Assembly (NCBI RefSeq): GCF_022458985.1
Contig: NC_061771.1
Span: 31,821,764-31,885,763, forward strand
Reading direction: 5' to 3'
Origin: Mugil cephalus
Lineage: Eukaryota > Chordata > Actinopteri > Mugiliformes > Mugilidae
Length of the DNA: 64,000 nucleotides
The notes beneath the pieces were generated by a model that worked only from the letters and a program-made list of their open reading frames with translations, was not told the origin of the DNA and did not search any database. Below are positions 33,756 through 45,969 of this stretch, in pieces. The position numbers and the translations under genes were made by a program. Position 1 is the first letter of the stretch. Each line of letters starts with the position of its first letter.

Positions 33756-34196
33756 TCAGAGTGATTGTCCAGGACAGTGTGTGTCCTTCACCCTCCTCTC
33801 AGACACTGTTCCCAAGCAGTCCAAGTCCAATCCCACAACTGAGGGGGCTATCCTCACCAGCTTGCTGACCCCACCCCACCAGCAGACTACAGCAAAGAAG
33901 AGCGTACTGGCAACCATAGATTGGTAGAAGGTCTTGAGGAGTCTACTACTGATGCAGTGTTGCAGAAGTGTGTCACCAGGACGGCCTGACAACATGAACC
34001 TTAAGATTCCACCAGTAGGTCTCGTCCTTCTCCTGGAGCTCTGCCACTGGCGAGTTGTTTCACGATGCTCTGTTTTTGCTATGGAATACATGTTTGTGGG
34101 ACTGAGGAGCTCCTCAAAGTATGCCCCACGTCTGAGTTTTTGCCTCCGCGACTGTGCTGGCCATCTGGTACCGGTCCAGTGCTTCCAAAGACCCAC
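33756..34196 (-). mobile_element. LINE fragment, C-terminal end of a reverse transcriptase ORF
   Basis: The minus frame contains TFYQSMVASTLFFAVVCWWG and SVVGLDLDCL, the conserved post-RT tail of a common fish non-LTR retrotransposon. The catalytic part is absent; it is a 5'-truncated copy, the usual state of LINEs. Confidence 0.75.
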
Positions 34197-34467
34197 GGAC
34201 CAGCTATGGCCTGTAGCCCTCCTTCTCCAGGCCTTCCCCTGCCATCAGATCCAACTCACCATCAGGTGGTGATCAGTTTACAGCTCTGCTACTCTCTTCA
34301 CTCCAGTGTCCAGCACATATGGTCCCAGGTGAGATGATACGACTACAAAGTCCATCAACGACCTATGACCTGTGCCATCATGGTGCCAAGAGCACTGATG
34401 ATAACCACCGGCAGTAACAGCAGTACGGCTGAATGAGACGAGTCATGTACTTTGTAACCATAGATAT

Positions 34468-34740
34468 AAAACGTGATAAGATGATGCTAATGGTTCGGAG
34501 TTGCTAGCTAGCGTGCTAATGTGGTGCTAACACTACATACATACATTGTGCCTTACTGTTGCATGTTCTAATATTTGTGGTGCAGTGTTTGACAATAAAT
34601 GTTTTCATAAAACGTGATAAGATGATGCTAATGGTTCGGAGTTGCTAGCTAGCATGCTAAAGTGGTGCTAACGCTACATTGTGTCTTACTGTTGCATGTT
34701 CTAATATTTGTGCTGCAAGTTTGAAAAATAAATGTTTTTG
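34468..34740 (+). repeat. 141-bp tandem duplication
   Basis: AAACGTGATAAGATGATGC at 34468 recurs at 34609, followed by GGTTCGGAGTTGCTAGCTAGC and a block ending AATAAATGTTTT in both copies. The two units differ by several substitutions and a short indel. Confidence 0.85.
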
Positions 34741-35381
34741 CACTGGAAAAATCCAACTATTTTTTGTAAGATTATATAAGAATTATATTGACACCTTTTA
34801 AGTGTTATGGGGGTAACACTTGTGTAGTTAAGAAACAGTCCTCAGAGAGAGTTAATTGCCAACGTTTGAAGAGGTGTGGACCCATATGGACACTTTAAAA
34901 GTGTTAAGATCAACTCTTACAGTGTTAATTTGGGTATGTTGATTTTACTGCGTATATTCCTTATATTTTTTGCGTGAATTCTAACTTTAATTGTCTACTT
35001 ATTCTTACATATTCCTATTAACTGCATTGCTGTTTGTTCTTAACACTGGTAAAGTAATTTTCCCCTGGGATCAATGGAGTAATTCTGATTTTGCGACAGG
35101 TGCGATCTGATGAATCAGAACAGTTGTTCATGCGAGGTCAGAGGACAAAAACTATCTTTGAACTAAACTTGGGTATGATTGTATCATAAAAATTAATCTG
35201 TCAGATCAGTTGTTTATTGGAAGATTTATATTACCAGTGTTATTACAAAACATATCATTAAAGTCCATCAGTATTTCCTCATTGGCCTGAGGAAGCATTT
35301 ATAGCTTCTATTTTTGGAGTAAAACATGGTAAACAAAGTCTTTCAAGGTCTGGTCAAAGGGAATTATTTACCTGCCTGATG

Positions 35382-35389
35382 TATTTAAA
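35382..35389 (+). promoter_or_regulatory. TATA box of lectin gene B
   Basis: TATTTAAA followed by AGGACGGAGCAGCC, identical in context to the other lectin copies. The first exon probably starts near 35410 and ends at 35460 (CCCAG/GTAAGA). Confidence 0.72.
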
Positions 35390-35871
35390 GGACGGAGCAG
35401 CCTCCTCATTGACACTTCATCAAAGAACTGAAGCCTGAACATCTCTATCTTGACTCCCAGGTAAGACACCTGCTATTGTTCTTCTCTTTCCTAGACTTTA
35501 GAAAGGCCTAGCTTCCCTCAAGGTTCCAGCTTATTTGTGGTTCCTAGAGTTTCTAAATAGGAGGTAGATATTTCAGCTACCAGGACCCTCTCCTGAGGAA
35601 CCAGCTCCCAGATTATGTTCAGGAGGTAGACACCATCTATACTTTTAACCTTTTAAAACAGTCTTATAGTTGGTTCTGGCTCAGGTGAAGCTCAACCATC
35701 CCTTATTTATGCTGCTATAGGTCTAAGCTGCTGGAGAACTGGATAAATTTCTATTGTTATTGACGCTATATAAATACATGCTAATAGATTGTGTTCTGTG
35801 TCATTCTGTTTCCCACTAGACATAAAGCATCACCACTGTTCTCCATCCTCACCATCATCATCATCTTCATC

Positions 35872-38800
35872 ATGAAGGCTCTCCTGATCATGTCTGTTTT
35901 GCTTGGTTGTGTTCTTGTGGCCACGGCTGAAGAAGGTCAGAACTTTTCTCTTCACTTGTACAGTTTGCTAACATCTTAAGTGGTGAAGCTGGACTCACTA
36001 AAGAGACAAAGCCAAAATAATTCAGGAATAGCTCCAGAACTATCAGGTCCATATTTATGACACCGGTCTCTATGAATAGGTCAGACTTCAGAGAATGTAT
36101 CCCAAATGTGTGACTGTAAAAATGTCTGGTAAATTTGTGATAAAACAATGTACAATTTTTAAATGTCTTTTAGATTAGATATTAAAAAACATCCTGATAG
36201 CAATGATATCACAAACAGACTAGAACTCGACCAAGAGTTTCTAGAAATACCACGAAGCTCACATATTCTGCAAAGGTTCTAGTAAAAATAGAACCAGACC
36301 CCCTCTCCATTTGGACATTCAGATAAAACCCACAGTGTTCCTTTTACCTCTTGAAAGAGAATCTGACTCCAAAATACAACTGATTCCACTACAGGAGTCG
36401 ACATACACACAATTCAACCTTTGGACATGGGCACGGGTACCATGGTATTCTACATTTGTGAACGGTATATAATCCATAAAAATATTGATATTTCCTCCAC
36501 AAGTCTGCTGTTCACACATGTAACTCCAGAGGGCAACGAGTCATCAAAGAATGACTGATATCAGAGTAAAGCTAACTTGCAGTAAAAGGTGTTGTTTATG
36601 TTGTAATTGTTAACTGTAGTAACACCATTAGACCATTAGATAGAGACAAAGAACCGCATATAAAATGGCAGGCTCAGGGATTCAGTCAGCAATGGTGTCT
36701 TTGCATTAGAGGCACGGTCCCACCACTGGGCACCATTGTGCATGGCAGGATTATAAGCTTTAATAGGTTTTCCTGTGTCAAAAATGTTGTTGAGTACAAG
36801 CAAATAATAAATAATAAACTTTATACCCAATGAAATGTCCATAGTTTTCATTTGTTGTCCTTTGATGTCCTCTGTGGACACTTTTTGTAGTGTACTTGTG
36901 TGTGAATACTTGGTTTTATGTAATAATAATATATAAAAATAATGTTCTCTTAGTTGGAGCTGCTGAAGCTGCACCACAGGAGCTGCAAGAAGACAACAAG
37001 TGTAAGTTGAGTTCACACGTGAAACAACTGTGCATAAAAGTGCTTCAACTTTTTGAACAGATTGTGTTTTTGTCTGTTTCGATGTTTCTTTGTTTGTTGT
37101 TTGTTATCTGACACCATCTGACCCCTGGTACTCTGCACTCAGTGTCAGGCTTTTGTTGGCCATTGTTCGTTGCTAATTTTGAAAAGGCTACATTAAACAG
37201 ATTTTCTGACTTGGTAAATATAAACTGTTTGTTTTCTCCGTTTGTATCTCAGTGGTAGAAAATGAAGCTGCAGGTTTCGTTCCTGAAGGTAAAAACATAT
37301 TTTGACTTGTTATATCCTCCATATTAGTGTGAAGAGTGTGATAATAATGTAACATCGGTTTTTTCTCCTTTTAGTTAAAGAATCTGTGGAAGTTTCTGCT
37401 AAAGAGGTGGCCTCACCAGCCCAAGGTTTGTTGTCTTAGATGAAACCCTGATTATTATGTTTTCTATTCGATATATTCACATTAAATGAATCTACTTTCT
37501 GGTCGTGTCTCGTCTCCACAGCACGGTTCTTCTCATGTCCCTCTGGTTGGGTCAGATACAAGAGTGATTGCTATCTGTTTGTGGCCTCCAGCAGAACCTG
37601 GACCAGTGCTGTGGTGATTTACATTTGTTACTCAGAGAAACACTTTCAGCTTGCACTTTGTGCAATAAATTTTGTTATATTAACACAACATTTTTGTGTC
37701 TCCCTCAAAGACCTACTGTGCCAGTTACGGGGCCACCTTGGCTTCAGCCCATGACGTGTTTGACTACAATTTCCTGCAGGATCTCACCAGAACATCAGGA
37801 TATACTACCGCCTGGATGGGAGGATTCTACTTCCAGGTTATTAAACCACACACAGAATTTCTACATTTCTACATAAAAATTACACAAAACATCAACAGAT
37901 TTTCTCACGATTCCTAAAAGTAGACAAAGAACCTGATCAAACACATGAAACAGAAATATTATACTTGTGTATTTATCGAAGAAAATCTTTTTATTTCTGT
38001 GAGGTGTTAAAATCAGTGAGCCCTTGTGTCCAGTGTGTGAGTCTGTGAACTTCTTTAGACTAAATGTTTGTGGTAACAGCTGATCAGTGTCTACAGCAAC
38101 TTGAAGGAATCTGATCCCATTCAGAACAGAACCAGTTGAGTTGTGAGATGTTGGTGGTTTCCTCTCATCAACTGATGCTACAACATTTCTATTGGATGAA
38201 GGTCAGGACTTTGACTTGCTCCTAAACATTCATCTGGTTCTTCTGGAGATCCACTGGTGTTCTTGGGCTCGTTGTCTTCCTCCATGACCCAGTTTCTCTT
38301 CACATTCAGCTCATGGACTCATGTCCTGACATTTTCTTTTAGAGTTCACTGGTAGAATTCACAGTTCATTGGTCCATCAATGATGAGCAGATGCAGCAGA
38401 ACAGGCCCAAACCAGGACATTAGCGCCCCCATGTGTCATGGAGGGATGAGGTTCTGATGCTGGAATGCAGTGTTGGTTCATCTCCAAACATTTAAACCAA
38501 ACTGTTCTACTCTGGTCTCATTTGTCCACTAAACATTGTCCCAAATGTTCTTTTTGGACAGAGAGCAGTGTCTTTGTTGTTCAAAGAGAAGGTTGTGAAC
38601 AGATTTAACCTTAAATTAACTTCTAATTCTAGAGGTTCACCTCACAGATATTTAACATTGTCTCATTTTCTTGAAAAAGTATAATATTTCTTCATGCAGT
38701 TAGTTAATAATATAAATATTGAAGACCCTCACATTTCTATTTAACATCTTCTTTTTATACTTGATGTCCAGGGCTGGAGATGGTTGGACCAGAGTACCTT

Positions 38801-39124
38801 CAGCTACTCCAACTGGTATTCACAAAACTCAGTCACTTCTTACCCGTGTATCTACCTCAACATCGCAAGTGAGACAAACATTTCTATCTCTCATTCTCTC
38901 ATGAATATATACAATATTTTCCAAATGTAATTCAGCACTATATAAAATCTCCTACAGCTCTGAGAGGGAGATTTAACTTTCTATATCCTGTTATAATGTA
39001 TATTATTTAAAAATAAATAAATACTTTCTTTGGAATAATTGCAGAGAGAATAAAGTTAAAAAAAAATGTGTGTGAACTGGAGATTAAACAAGAAACAACA
39101 ATCCTATAGAACATATATATATAT

Positions 39125-39166
<42 letters not shown>

Positions 39167-39666
39167 GTATTCTAAAATGAATATTTACTGTATTGAAACT
39201 CCCTCTACTTCAGATTTTATTAAATTATGGATGAAATATGATACAGCAGGTTTATGTGTTCATTTACTTCAGTAACAGTCTGAGGTACTATACTACCCTA
39301 TATACTGTAAATATACATATATTTTTTAAGTAATTGAAATTAAACTAAATTGATTAATAGTTTAAAATGTCATCTTAAAATAAGCATAAGTCATCCTCAG
39401 TTTTCACTCATCACATTTAAAAGACTCATCCTAACCTACGGAATATATATATTTGCTAATCCAGAGATAATATTCAGAGACACAGACATTAGTTTTGTCA
39501 GTCCATCTTGAGAAAAGAAGAATCCAACTGATTTTGGGTTTTATTTTCTATCATTTCATATGTGAGATTTAATGAACCAACATTTTCTCTTGCAGTTGGC
39601 TGGTCCAATAATGTGTGCACTGCTGGATATCCGTATATCTGCGTGAAGAAAACAGACACCTGCTGA
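35872..39666 (+). CDS. Secreted C-type-lectin-like protein, lectin gene B
   Basis: Eight coding exons: 35872-35935, 36954-37001, 37253-37288, 37375-37425, 37522-37613, 37711-37836, 38772-38868 and 39596-39666; 585 bases, 194 residues, the same length as gene A. Order: signal peptide (21 residues), acidic stalk modules (GAAEAAPQELQEDNK, VENEAAGFVPE, KESVEVSAKEVASPAQ), then a lectin domain of about 128 residues with cysteines at SCPSGW, DCYLF, YCASYG, PCIYL, VCTAG and ICVKK, plus a terminal Cys. The site that holds EPN or QPD in sugar-binding lectins reads QNS, and WND is replaced by WSNN, so calcium-dependent binding is unlikely. Intron phases are 1 around the stalk and 0 inside the lectin domain. 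Exon 2 starts at 35820 with 52 untranslated bases. AATAAA is at 39929-39934. It is secreted, probably mucosal; the ligand is unknown. Confidence 0.87.
37880..38640 (+). mobile_element. Degenerate Tc1-like transposon in lectin gene B
   Basis: The inverted counterpart of 29230-29985, in the intron between the 126-bp and 97-bp lectin exons. No intact transposase. Confidence 0.8.
39117..39168 (+). repeat. (AT)n/(GT)n microsatellite
   Basis: ATATATAT followed by about 20 GT units in the last intron of lectin gene B. An open frame across it is accidental. Confidence 0.95.
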
Positions 39667-40120
39667 ACCATCAAACATCAGGACTTCACAGTCTCTGGAA
39701 TATGATGCTTCACATTTTGAGTGTTTTCATTTAAACTGTATTTAGATTTTAGGAGACAGGACGGGACTCTCCTCCCAACAGTGTCTTTGATTGATGCTGT
39801 TTATCGTCAACTAAGGTTGAAGTAACTTTTTGTTGATTACTTTCCTCTGAAATCAGATTTATAAAGAAGCTGAATGATGATTGTCTTTTTCATTACTTTT
39901 TTTGATACACCTGTTTTACAGAAACAAAAATAAAATATGTCATAAAAAAACTAATGTTTTGTGTCCTTTGTGTAAAAATTTGGAATATGGTTTGCTCCTC
40001 GTCACTTTGGTTAATGGAGTTCAGCTGTGTTAACCGTACCTGCTGTTATGTTCCAACCATAGTCAGAAAACACAGGGGAGCACCGCTCCAGGGCTGATCT
40101 TTCGTGGTTAAATCCCCCTA

Positions 40121-40560
40121 GGGATGGGCATCGATTTTCGAATATTCGAATAGTCATTAAATCATTAAAAATCGAATAGTTCATTGTATCTGGAAAAAAT
40201 ATATGTTGTATTACTAGCGCTTTCCGCACGGGGGCCAAGCTGTAGAAGGAAACAAACAGAGGAGAAGACACGATGGAGAAATTACTGCACCTGGCAAAAA
40301 GTTCCATGTGGAGCTATTTCCAAAAAACAAGTGAGAAAGAGGTACATACAAAAGAGGTATGTAAACTCTGCGAGGCAAAGCTTTCATATCACAAGTCGAC
40401 AACAACCATGCACTCTCATATGAGAGCAAAGCACCCGGGTGAAAGCGGCGGGCCTTCAGCACGGCAACAGTCAATTGCTAGCTTTGAAATGTTCACGTCA
40501 GCAATGCTGTCTCAGGTATGTTCAGTAGCCTAAAACGTGTTCAAAATTAATATTATTATT
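40121..40560 (+). mobile_element. hAT-type transposon 5' end with BED zinc finger
   Basis: The start TAGGGATGGGCATCGATTTTC followed by CGAATATTCGAATAG is a typical hAT terminus (core GGGATGGGCATCGAT). The frame from 40273 to 40533 encodes 86 residues with a BED finger: SSMWSYF, then CKLC and HMRAKH. The catalytic domain is missing and the right end was not found; the element may be cut by the neighbouring Ty3-type insertion. A domesticated ZBED gene is less likely because nothing continues the frame. Confidence 0.72.
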
Positions 40561-41029
40561 GTTTGAAGTCACTGCACTATGTGTTCATGGTTTGTTGTGA
40601 TGACGTTATTAATGATTTATGAGAGTATAAACCCGGTCCCGCACAACCACCTTTAGTATTGTAATAAGCCATGCGTTCGCCTGAGTCTTCGGCAAATATC
40701 ACATGCTTCACTCACACTGTTACGTATATTAGCGTTTTTAGAATTACACACGACTTTAACCCTACTGCGTAAATACAGCAAACACAGCTGCAACACATCC
40801 CCTCAGAGGATTTTTTTATTTTTTTTAAATGGACAACCAAACACGATAAACTAGCTCCAAAACTGTATAAGAACTGTATAAAGTCTATAACAGTATCCAG
40901 GAGAACATTTTTTTCTCTGTTTGGAACTCTCGAACAGTCTATTCTCCTTTAGTGGGCAACCCACTCACCAAACCTGACAGGTGAATGCCGGTTGCTAGGT
41001 CAAGGCCCGGAGAGTCAGTGTCCAACGTT

Positions 41030-43935
41030 GGGGGTAGCATCTCAGTTGGTGGCCAGCTCTGAGCCTGCTGAACCACCCACGTGTTGTTCAGGGGATTGAT
41101 AAGGGTTCAGCTGGTTGTGATGGACAACCTTGGCCCTGGTCTTGGGCCCCTTTTGAATGCGGTAGACCAGGTCGTCCAGCTACCCCAGGATGAAGTATGG
41201 CCCCTTGTATGATGGAAGGAACTTTTTGACTTTGTTCTTGAATGTCTTTCTACCTTTGATAAGATACAACAAAGAATCACCTGTGTGCTGCAACAGTTCT
41301 TGTCATAGGTTGGGAGTGAAAGCACTTGCCCTGTGCCTGGTCGTTTTGTATGCCATGACAGCGTAGGGAATCATAAGAGCTCAGGCCTGAGGGCGCGAGG
41401 TAACACAATTTGTGGGAAATACTGGGTGCCATCCACACAGTAGAACTGTCTCACCAATATTCCATCAGGACCAATATCTGGGGACCAGCCACTAAACAGC
41501 TCAGTTTCTTTTGTAGTAGTCCGGTAAACTTTTTCTGTGGGGTTTGTCGTTATCAGCCGGCATGGCTACTTTTACCCCCACCAGATTTAACATCACCTGG
41601 GTTATGTCAGAGTACAGCTCACATTGTACAGCCTAATGACTGGGATTCGCAGTGTGAAGGGAGGGGGCTGGGATTCTGCATGGACAGGACTGGGGACAGG
41701 GCCTCCTGCACAGGCCGCCAGCGTTAGCGTGCAACCGACCGGGGCAATGGATGATGTCAAAACTGTACTCACCAAGCCTCTCATGCCACCTAGCCAGCTG
41801 TCCTTCAGGCTCCTTCAGCTTAGTTAACCACTGGCTGCTGTGGTCGGTGCAGACGATAAAAAGCTGCCCCAATAGATAATGTCAGAAGTGTGACGTGAAT
41901 TCCACCACAGCTGGCAGTTCCCATCGTGTGTTACAGTAGTTTTGTTGGTGTTTTGTTGTTTTGCCATAGGCCAACACATGCTCTTTGCCCTCCTGAATTT
42001 GCAAGAGTACGGCACCGATACCACTGTTGCTGGCATCTGTGTCAAGTATCACATCCTCTTGGTCAAGAGGATAACCCAAGACTGGCACGGTGGTAAGCTG
42101 CTGCTTTAGTTCATCGAAAGCGGCATGGTATCCTTCCATCCACTGAAAACATGTGCTTCCGAGTCAGGGCATGAAGTGGGCCAGCTATGGAAACAAAGTC
42201 TCTCACAAAGCGGCAATAGTATGATCCAAGGCCAACAAATTACCTCACTTCCTGCAGGGAGGTTGGTGTTGGCCACCCCTGTACCTTCTGTACCTCGCTG
42301 GGATCGGTGGCAACGCCTTCACCCGAGAAAATGAGGCCCACGTAATTTACTTGTTGGCGGAAAAGACAGCATTTGCTGGCTTTCAATTTGATATTAGCCT
42401 GATGGAGTCTGCTGAAAACCTGGCCCAGCCGCTCCAGCATCTCCGAAACATCCCTGCCCAGTACTCTGATGACGTCCAGATTGACCAAACAGGTCTCCCA
42501 CTGCAGGCCGGCCGAGACACAATCCATCAGGCACTGGAATGTTGCATAGCACAGTCCAAACGGCATGACATTCAATTCACACAGTCCACTTCTGGTGCAA
42601 AAAGCTACTGCTTTCTTTGCTCTGGATGTCAATTCAACTTGCCAGTAGCCAGATGCAAGGTCCACTGTGCTGAACCACTTGGCAGCAGAGAGAGTGTCCA
42701 GTGTATCTTAGATGCAAGGTAATTGATAAGCATCCTTAATGGTGCAGTCGTTCAGTGCCCTATAGTCAATACACAGGCGGTATGTCCCATCCTTCGTACG
42801 CACCATCACAATTGGCGAAGCCCAGCTACTGTTGCTGCTGCGAACCAGGCCGGCCTCCAAGCCCTGTTGTATCTCATTGTCAGCACTGTTGCTTTTCCCA
42901 TGCCATCTGGCATGGTGATTGCTTAATGGGGACCCCTGGGCGGACCCCTAGCCTGGTGCGGCCAAGATCAATGGGACTGGTGGAGAACGCATCACCATAA
43001 GCACAAAACAACAATGCTAGCTGGAGCAGATCATTGTCTTTAAGTTCTGCAGAGCTCTGGGCATGCAGCTCCTGAAGGTGCTGAGGGACAGTTGGGAAAC
43101 CAGTGCTGGTTTGCTCAGGCTGACGTTGGCCATTGGTGGACTGTCCAACTTCTGCAGGCTGGAGGAACCTTGCAATGGTCCCCTCTATGAAGGGGCACAG
43201 CCTTATGGGATTCTGCATCCACCACGACATGGGCCACCAACACTTTGTGTTTCTCAACAAAACCTTTTGTGGGGCACAACATGACTTCCCCTTTAATAGT
43301 TGTGCTGAGGTGGGTGTTGCCTCATATCATATATTCTTCTCCAGGCTCTAGTGTGGTGGTACAAGCCACTCTCACAACATGCGTCTTTGGTTTACTTTGT
43401 GATTGGAATATGACACCTCATCCCCAAACAATACAATTTTGTGGTTACCAAAATCAAGGTGCACTTTAGCTTGTGCCAGGAATGGGTGGCCAAGGAGGGC
43501 TTCATCACCAGCTATATCAGCAACAAGGAAATGCATGCTCACCTGGTGATTATTCATCTGGACAGGGAGGTGAGCTTGTCCAAGCACAGGGACATTGTCA
43601 GGCCCTACACACCGTAGAGTCCTCGTACTCAAGTAGTAAAGAGGGAGGCAGATGTCTGGATGGATAGAATTGTAGTGATATAGGGGTAACACACTCCTCT
43701 GTGCTCCACTGTCCAACACTGCACACACCTCTAGTACCAACATGCAGATGCTCATCTCCTGACCTGGTGACTTTAAGTGAATTACGGAAGGCTCTGAACT
43801 TACAGGTGCTGCTGCTTAAGCTTGGCCTTTGGTGGTCTTATGTGGGAAGGGACAGCTCCTCTTCATGTGATCCAGGCCTGAGCAGTTGTGACAACGTATC
43901 TCCTCCCACTTGATGTCTTTAGAGCAGGGGGGGAG
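41030..43935 (-). mobile_element. Ty3/Gypsy-class LTR retrotransposon fossil, broken
   Basis: Minus-strand remnants occur in the expected order from 43.9 down to 41.0 kb: a gag zinc knuckle, an aspartic protease (LDSGAQ motif), reverse transcriptase (MDLASGYWQ, MPFGL), RNase H (TDASNSGIGAVL) and integrase-end sequence. It is clearly broken, with several interruptions, and no flanking LTRs were identified by eye. The amount of decay suggests an old copy. Confidence 0.85.
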
Positions 43936-43954
43936 TCTGAACAGACAGTATCTG

Positions 43955-44880
43955 GGGTGTGAGGGGTCAGTGGAGATTTTACCTGCCCCCTTTTCTGACC
44001 CTGTATCGGTACAGGTCCTGGATGGAAGGAAGGTCAGTACCAATAATCCTCTCTGCAGACCTGATTGTCCTCTGCAGTCTGTCTCTGTCCTGTCTGGTGG
44101 CTGATCCAAACCAGACCGTGATGGATGCAGTCAGGATGGACTGGATTATTACAGAGTAGAAGATGATCAACAGCTCCTGGGGCAGGTGGAACTTCCTGAG
44201 CTGACGTGAGAAGTACAACCTCTGCTGGGCCTTCTCTCTGACAGTGTCAATGTGGGAGGTCCACTTCAGGTCTCGTGAGATTGTGGACCCTAGAAACCTG
44301 AATGAATCCACGGAGGGGACGGGTCCTGTTTAGGATGGTAAGTGGAGGGGTGGATGGGGGTTTCTTGCTAAAGTCCACAGTCATCTCCACAGTCTTGAGC
44401 GGGTTTAGCTCCAGGTGGTTCTGACTGCACCAGAGAACCAGCTGATCTACTTCCCCACTGTATGCAGACTCATCCACGTCCTGGATGACTGTGGTGTCAT
44501 CTGCAAACTTCAGGAGTTTCACAGAAGGGTCCCCAGAAATGCAGTCATTCGTGTAGAGGGAGAAGAGCAGTGGGGAGAGAACACACCCCTGGGGGGCGCC
44601 AGTGCTGAGAGTCCAGGTGCTGGATGTGAAACTTCCCAGTCTCACCTGCTGCCTCCTCTCAGTCAGGAAGCTGGTGATCCACTGACAGGTGGAGGGGGGC
44701 ACAGTGAGCTGGGACATCTTGTGGAGAAGCTCAGAGATGATGATGTTGAACGCCGAGCTGAAGTCCACGAACAGAACCCGTGTTTAGGTCCCTGCAGAGT
44801 CCAGGTGGTGCAGGGGGTCAGTGATGTCCTTCAGGTGGGCCAACACCAGCCGCTCAAAGGCAACCATTCTCGTTGGGAAA
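43955..44880 (-). mobile_element. Non-LTR retrotransposon (LINE) reverse-transcriptase fragment
   Basis: The minus strand encodes [19 protein letters not shown] and [13 protein letters not shown], the RT motifs of a fish CR1/Rex-type LINE, then in another frame [12 protein letters not shown] and AERIIGTDLPSIQDLY. The frame changes near 44300, and the 5' part and 3' tail are missing. The insertion abuts the Ty3-type fossil at about 43940. Confidence 0.85.
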
Positions 44881-44939
44881 AACCGTGATTGTCTTTGTGG
44901 GTAGGACAGCATCAGTGCAGAAGTGAACATGATGATGAT

Positions 44940-45310
44940 AATTATACTGAGCCTTTTAAAAGATTCTGGCCTTGGAGCTGAGAACCAAACTAAACTAACT
45001 ATTGTGAACTAGAATCAACTCAGAAAATGACTCATTATTCACAGATTATTATTATTCTTTCTCACCAGTGACCTGGTTTCTCTGAGGATGGAAGAAGCTC
45101 CCAGGTTTTGGGTCCAATCTGGGTCATTTTGTCTAAAATAAATTATAATTTAACGTGTGAAAGTCTTTCCATCTTGTTCCTAAATCTGGATCATCGCCCC
45201 AGGTCAACAACCATGTGTTCCTGGTTCTGGCCCAGTGGTAGGTAGAGATCCATTAGAGACAGCAGCTGATACAATATTCTACTGACCACAAGTCCACCGT
45301 GAAAATGATT
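44940..45310. repeat. Unclassified interspersed repeat, copy 3 (partial)
   Basis: Same orientation as the copy at 2573-3160. Blocks around AAAAGATTCTGG, TCTTGTTCCTAAATCTGG and GGTAGGTAGAGATCC are shared. It lacks the outer part. Confidence 0.6.
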
Positions 45311-45969
45311 TTTGTGAAGGTCCAGGCAGATTTCTTTGAATCTGACAACACATGACGACTGAAATATGATTGCATAAAACCTCAAATCCAAAGTTACTCT
45401 GAAAGAAGAAGCTGAGAGACACACAAAACATGATATGAAAATGATAGACTATTGGGAATAATTTAATAAAAATGTAAGTCAGTTTTGTGTACCATATTGT
45501 AGAGTGTTAGCTGTTTGTTAGTGATGCTACTGTTTTTTGTGGGTTATGAATGACTAAAAATATCCATAAACAACAGTTGAATGGTTCTTGTGGTAGTTTA
45601 GAGAAAAAAAGTTGGTAAAAAGCTGAACTCCATTAACCAAAGTGACAAGGAGCTAAATATACTCAACATATTTACACAAAGAACACAAAACATTTGTTTT
45701 GTATGACATGTATTTTATTTTTGTTTCTGTAAAACATGAAAAAGGAAAAGACAATCATCATTCAGCTTCTTTCTAAGTCTGATTTAGAGGAAAGTAGTAT
45801 AAACAAAAAGTTACTTCAACCTTAATTGAAGATAAACAGCATCATTCAAAGACACTGCTGGTAGAAGAGTCCCGTCCCATCTCCTAAAATCTAAACATGG
45901 TTTATATGATAAAACTCAAAATGTGAAGCATCATATTCCAGAGACTGTGAAGTCCTGATGTTTGATGGT

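Larger units (their letters stand above)
31800..35370. other. Head-to-head interval between lectin genes A and B
   Basis: The outer parts are inverted copies of each other (for example 32071-32120 against 35056-35110), so the two promoters came from one inverted duplication. Inside are an unclassified repeat (32478-32985), a LINE fragment (33756-34196), a 141-bp tandem duplication (34468-34740) and a CACTGG/TTACAGTG-type repeat (34738-34960). No other gene is seen. Confidence 0.65.
39967..45610. other. Tail-to-tail interval between lectin genes B and C, filled by mobile elements
   Basis: Near 39990-40020 and again, inverted, near 45615-45660 lies the same text (GTTAATGGAGTTCAGCTG-type), marking the old B/C duplication junction. 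Between these ends sit a hAT/BED fragment, a Ty3/Gypsy-class fossil, a LINE and a partial unclassified repeat. No host gene is recognised. Confidence 0.7.

Noticed and set aside
41410-43469. Plus-strand frames of 60-123 codons
   Set aside because: Antisense shadows of the broken Ty3-type fossil on the minus strand.
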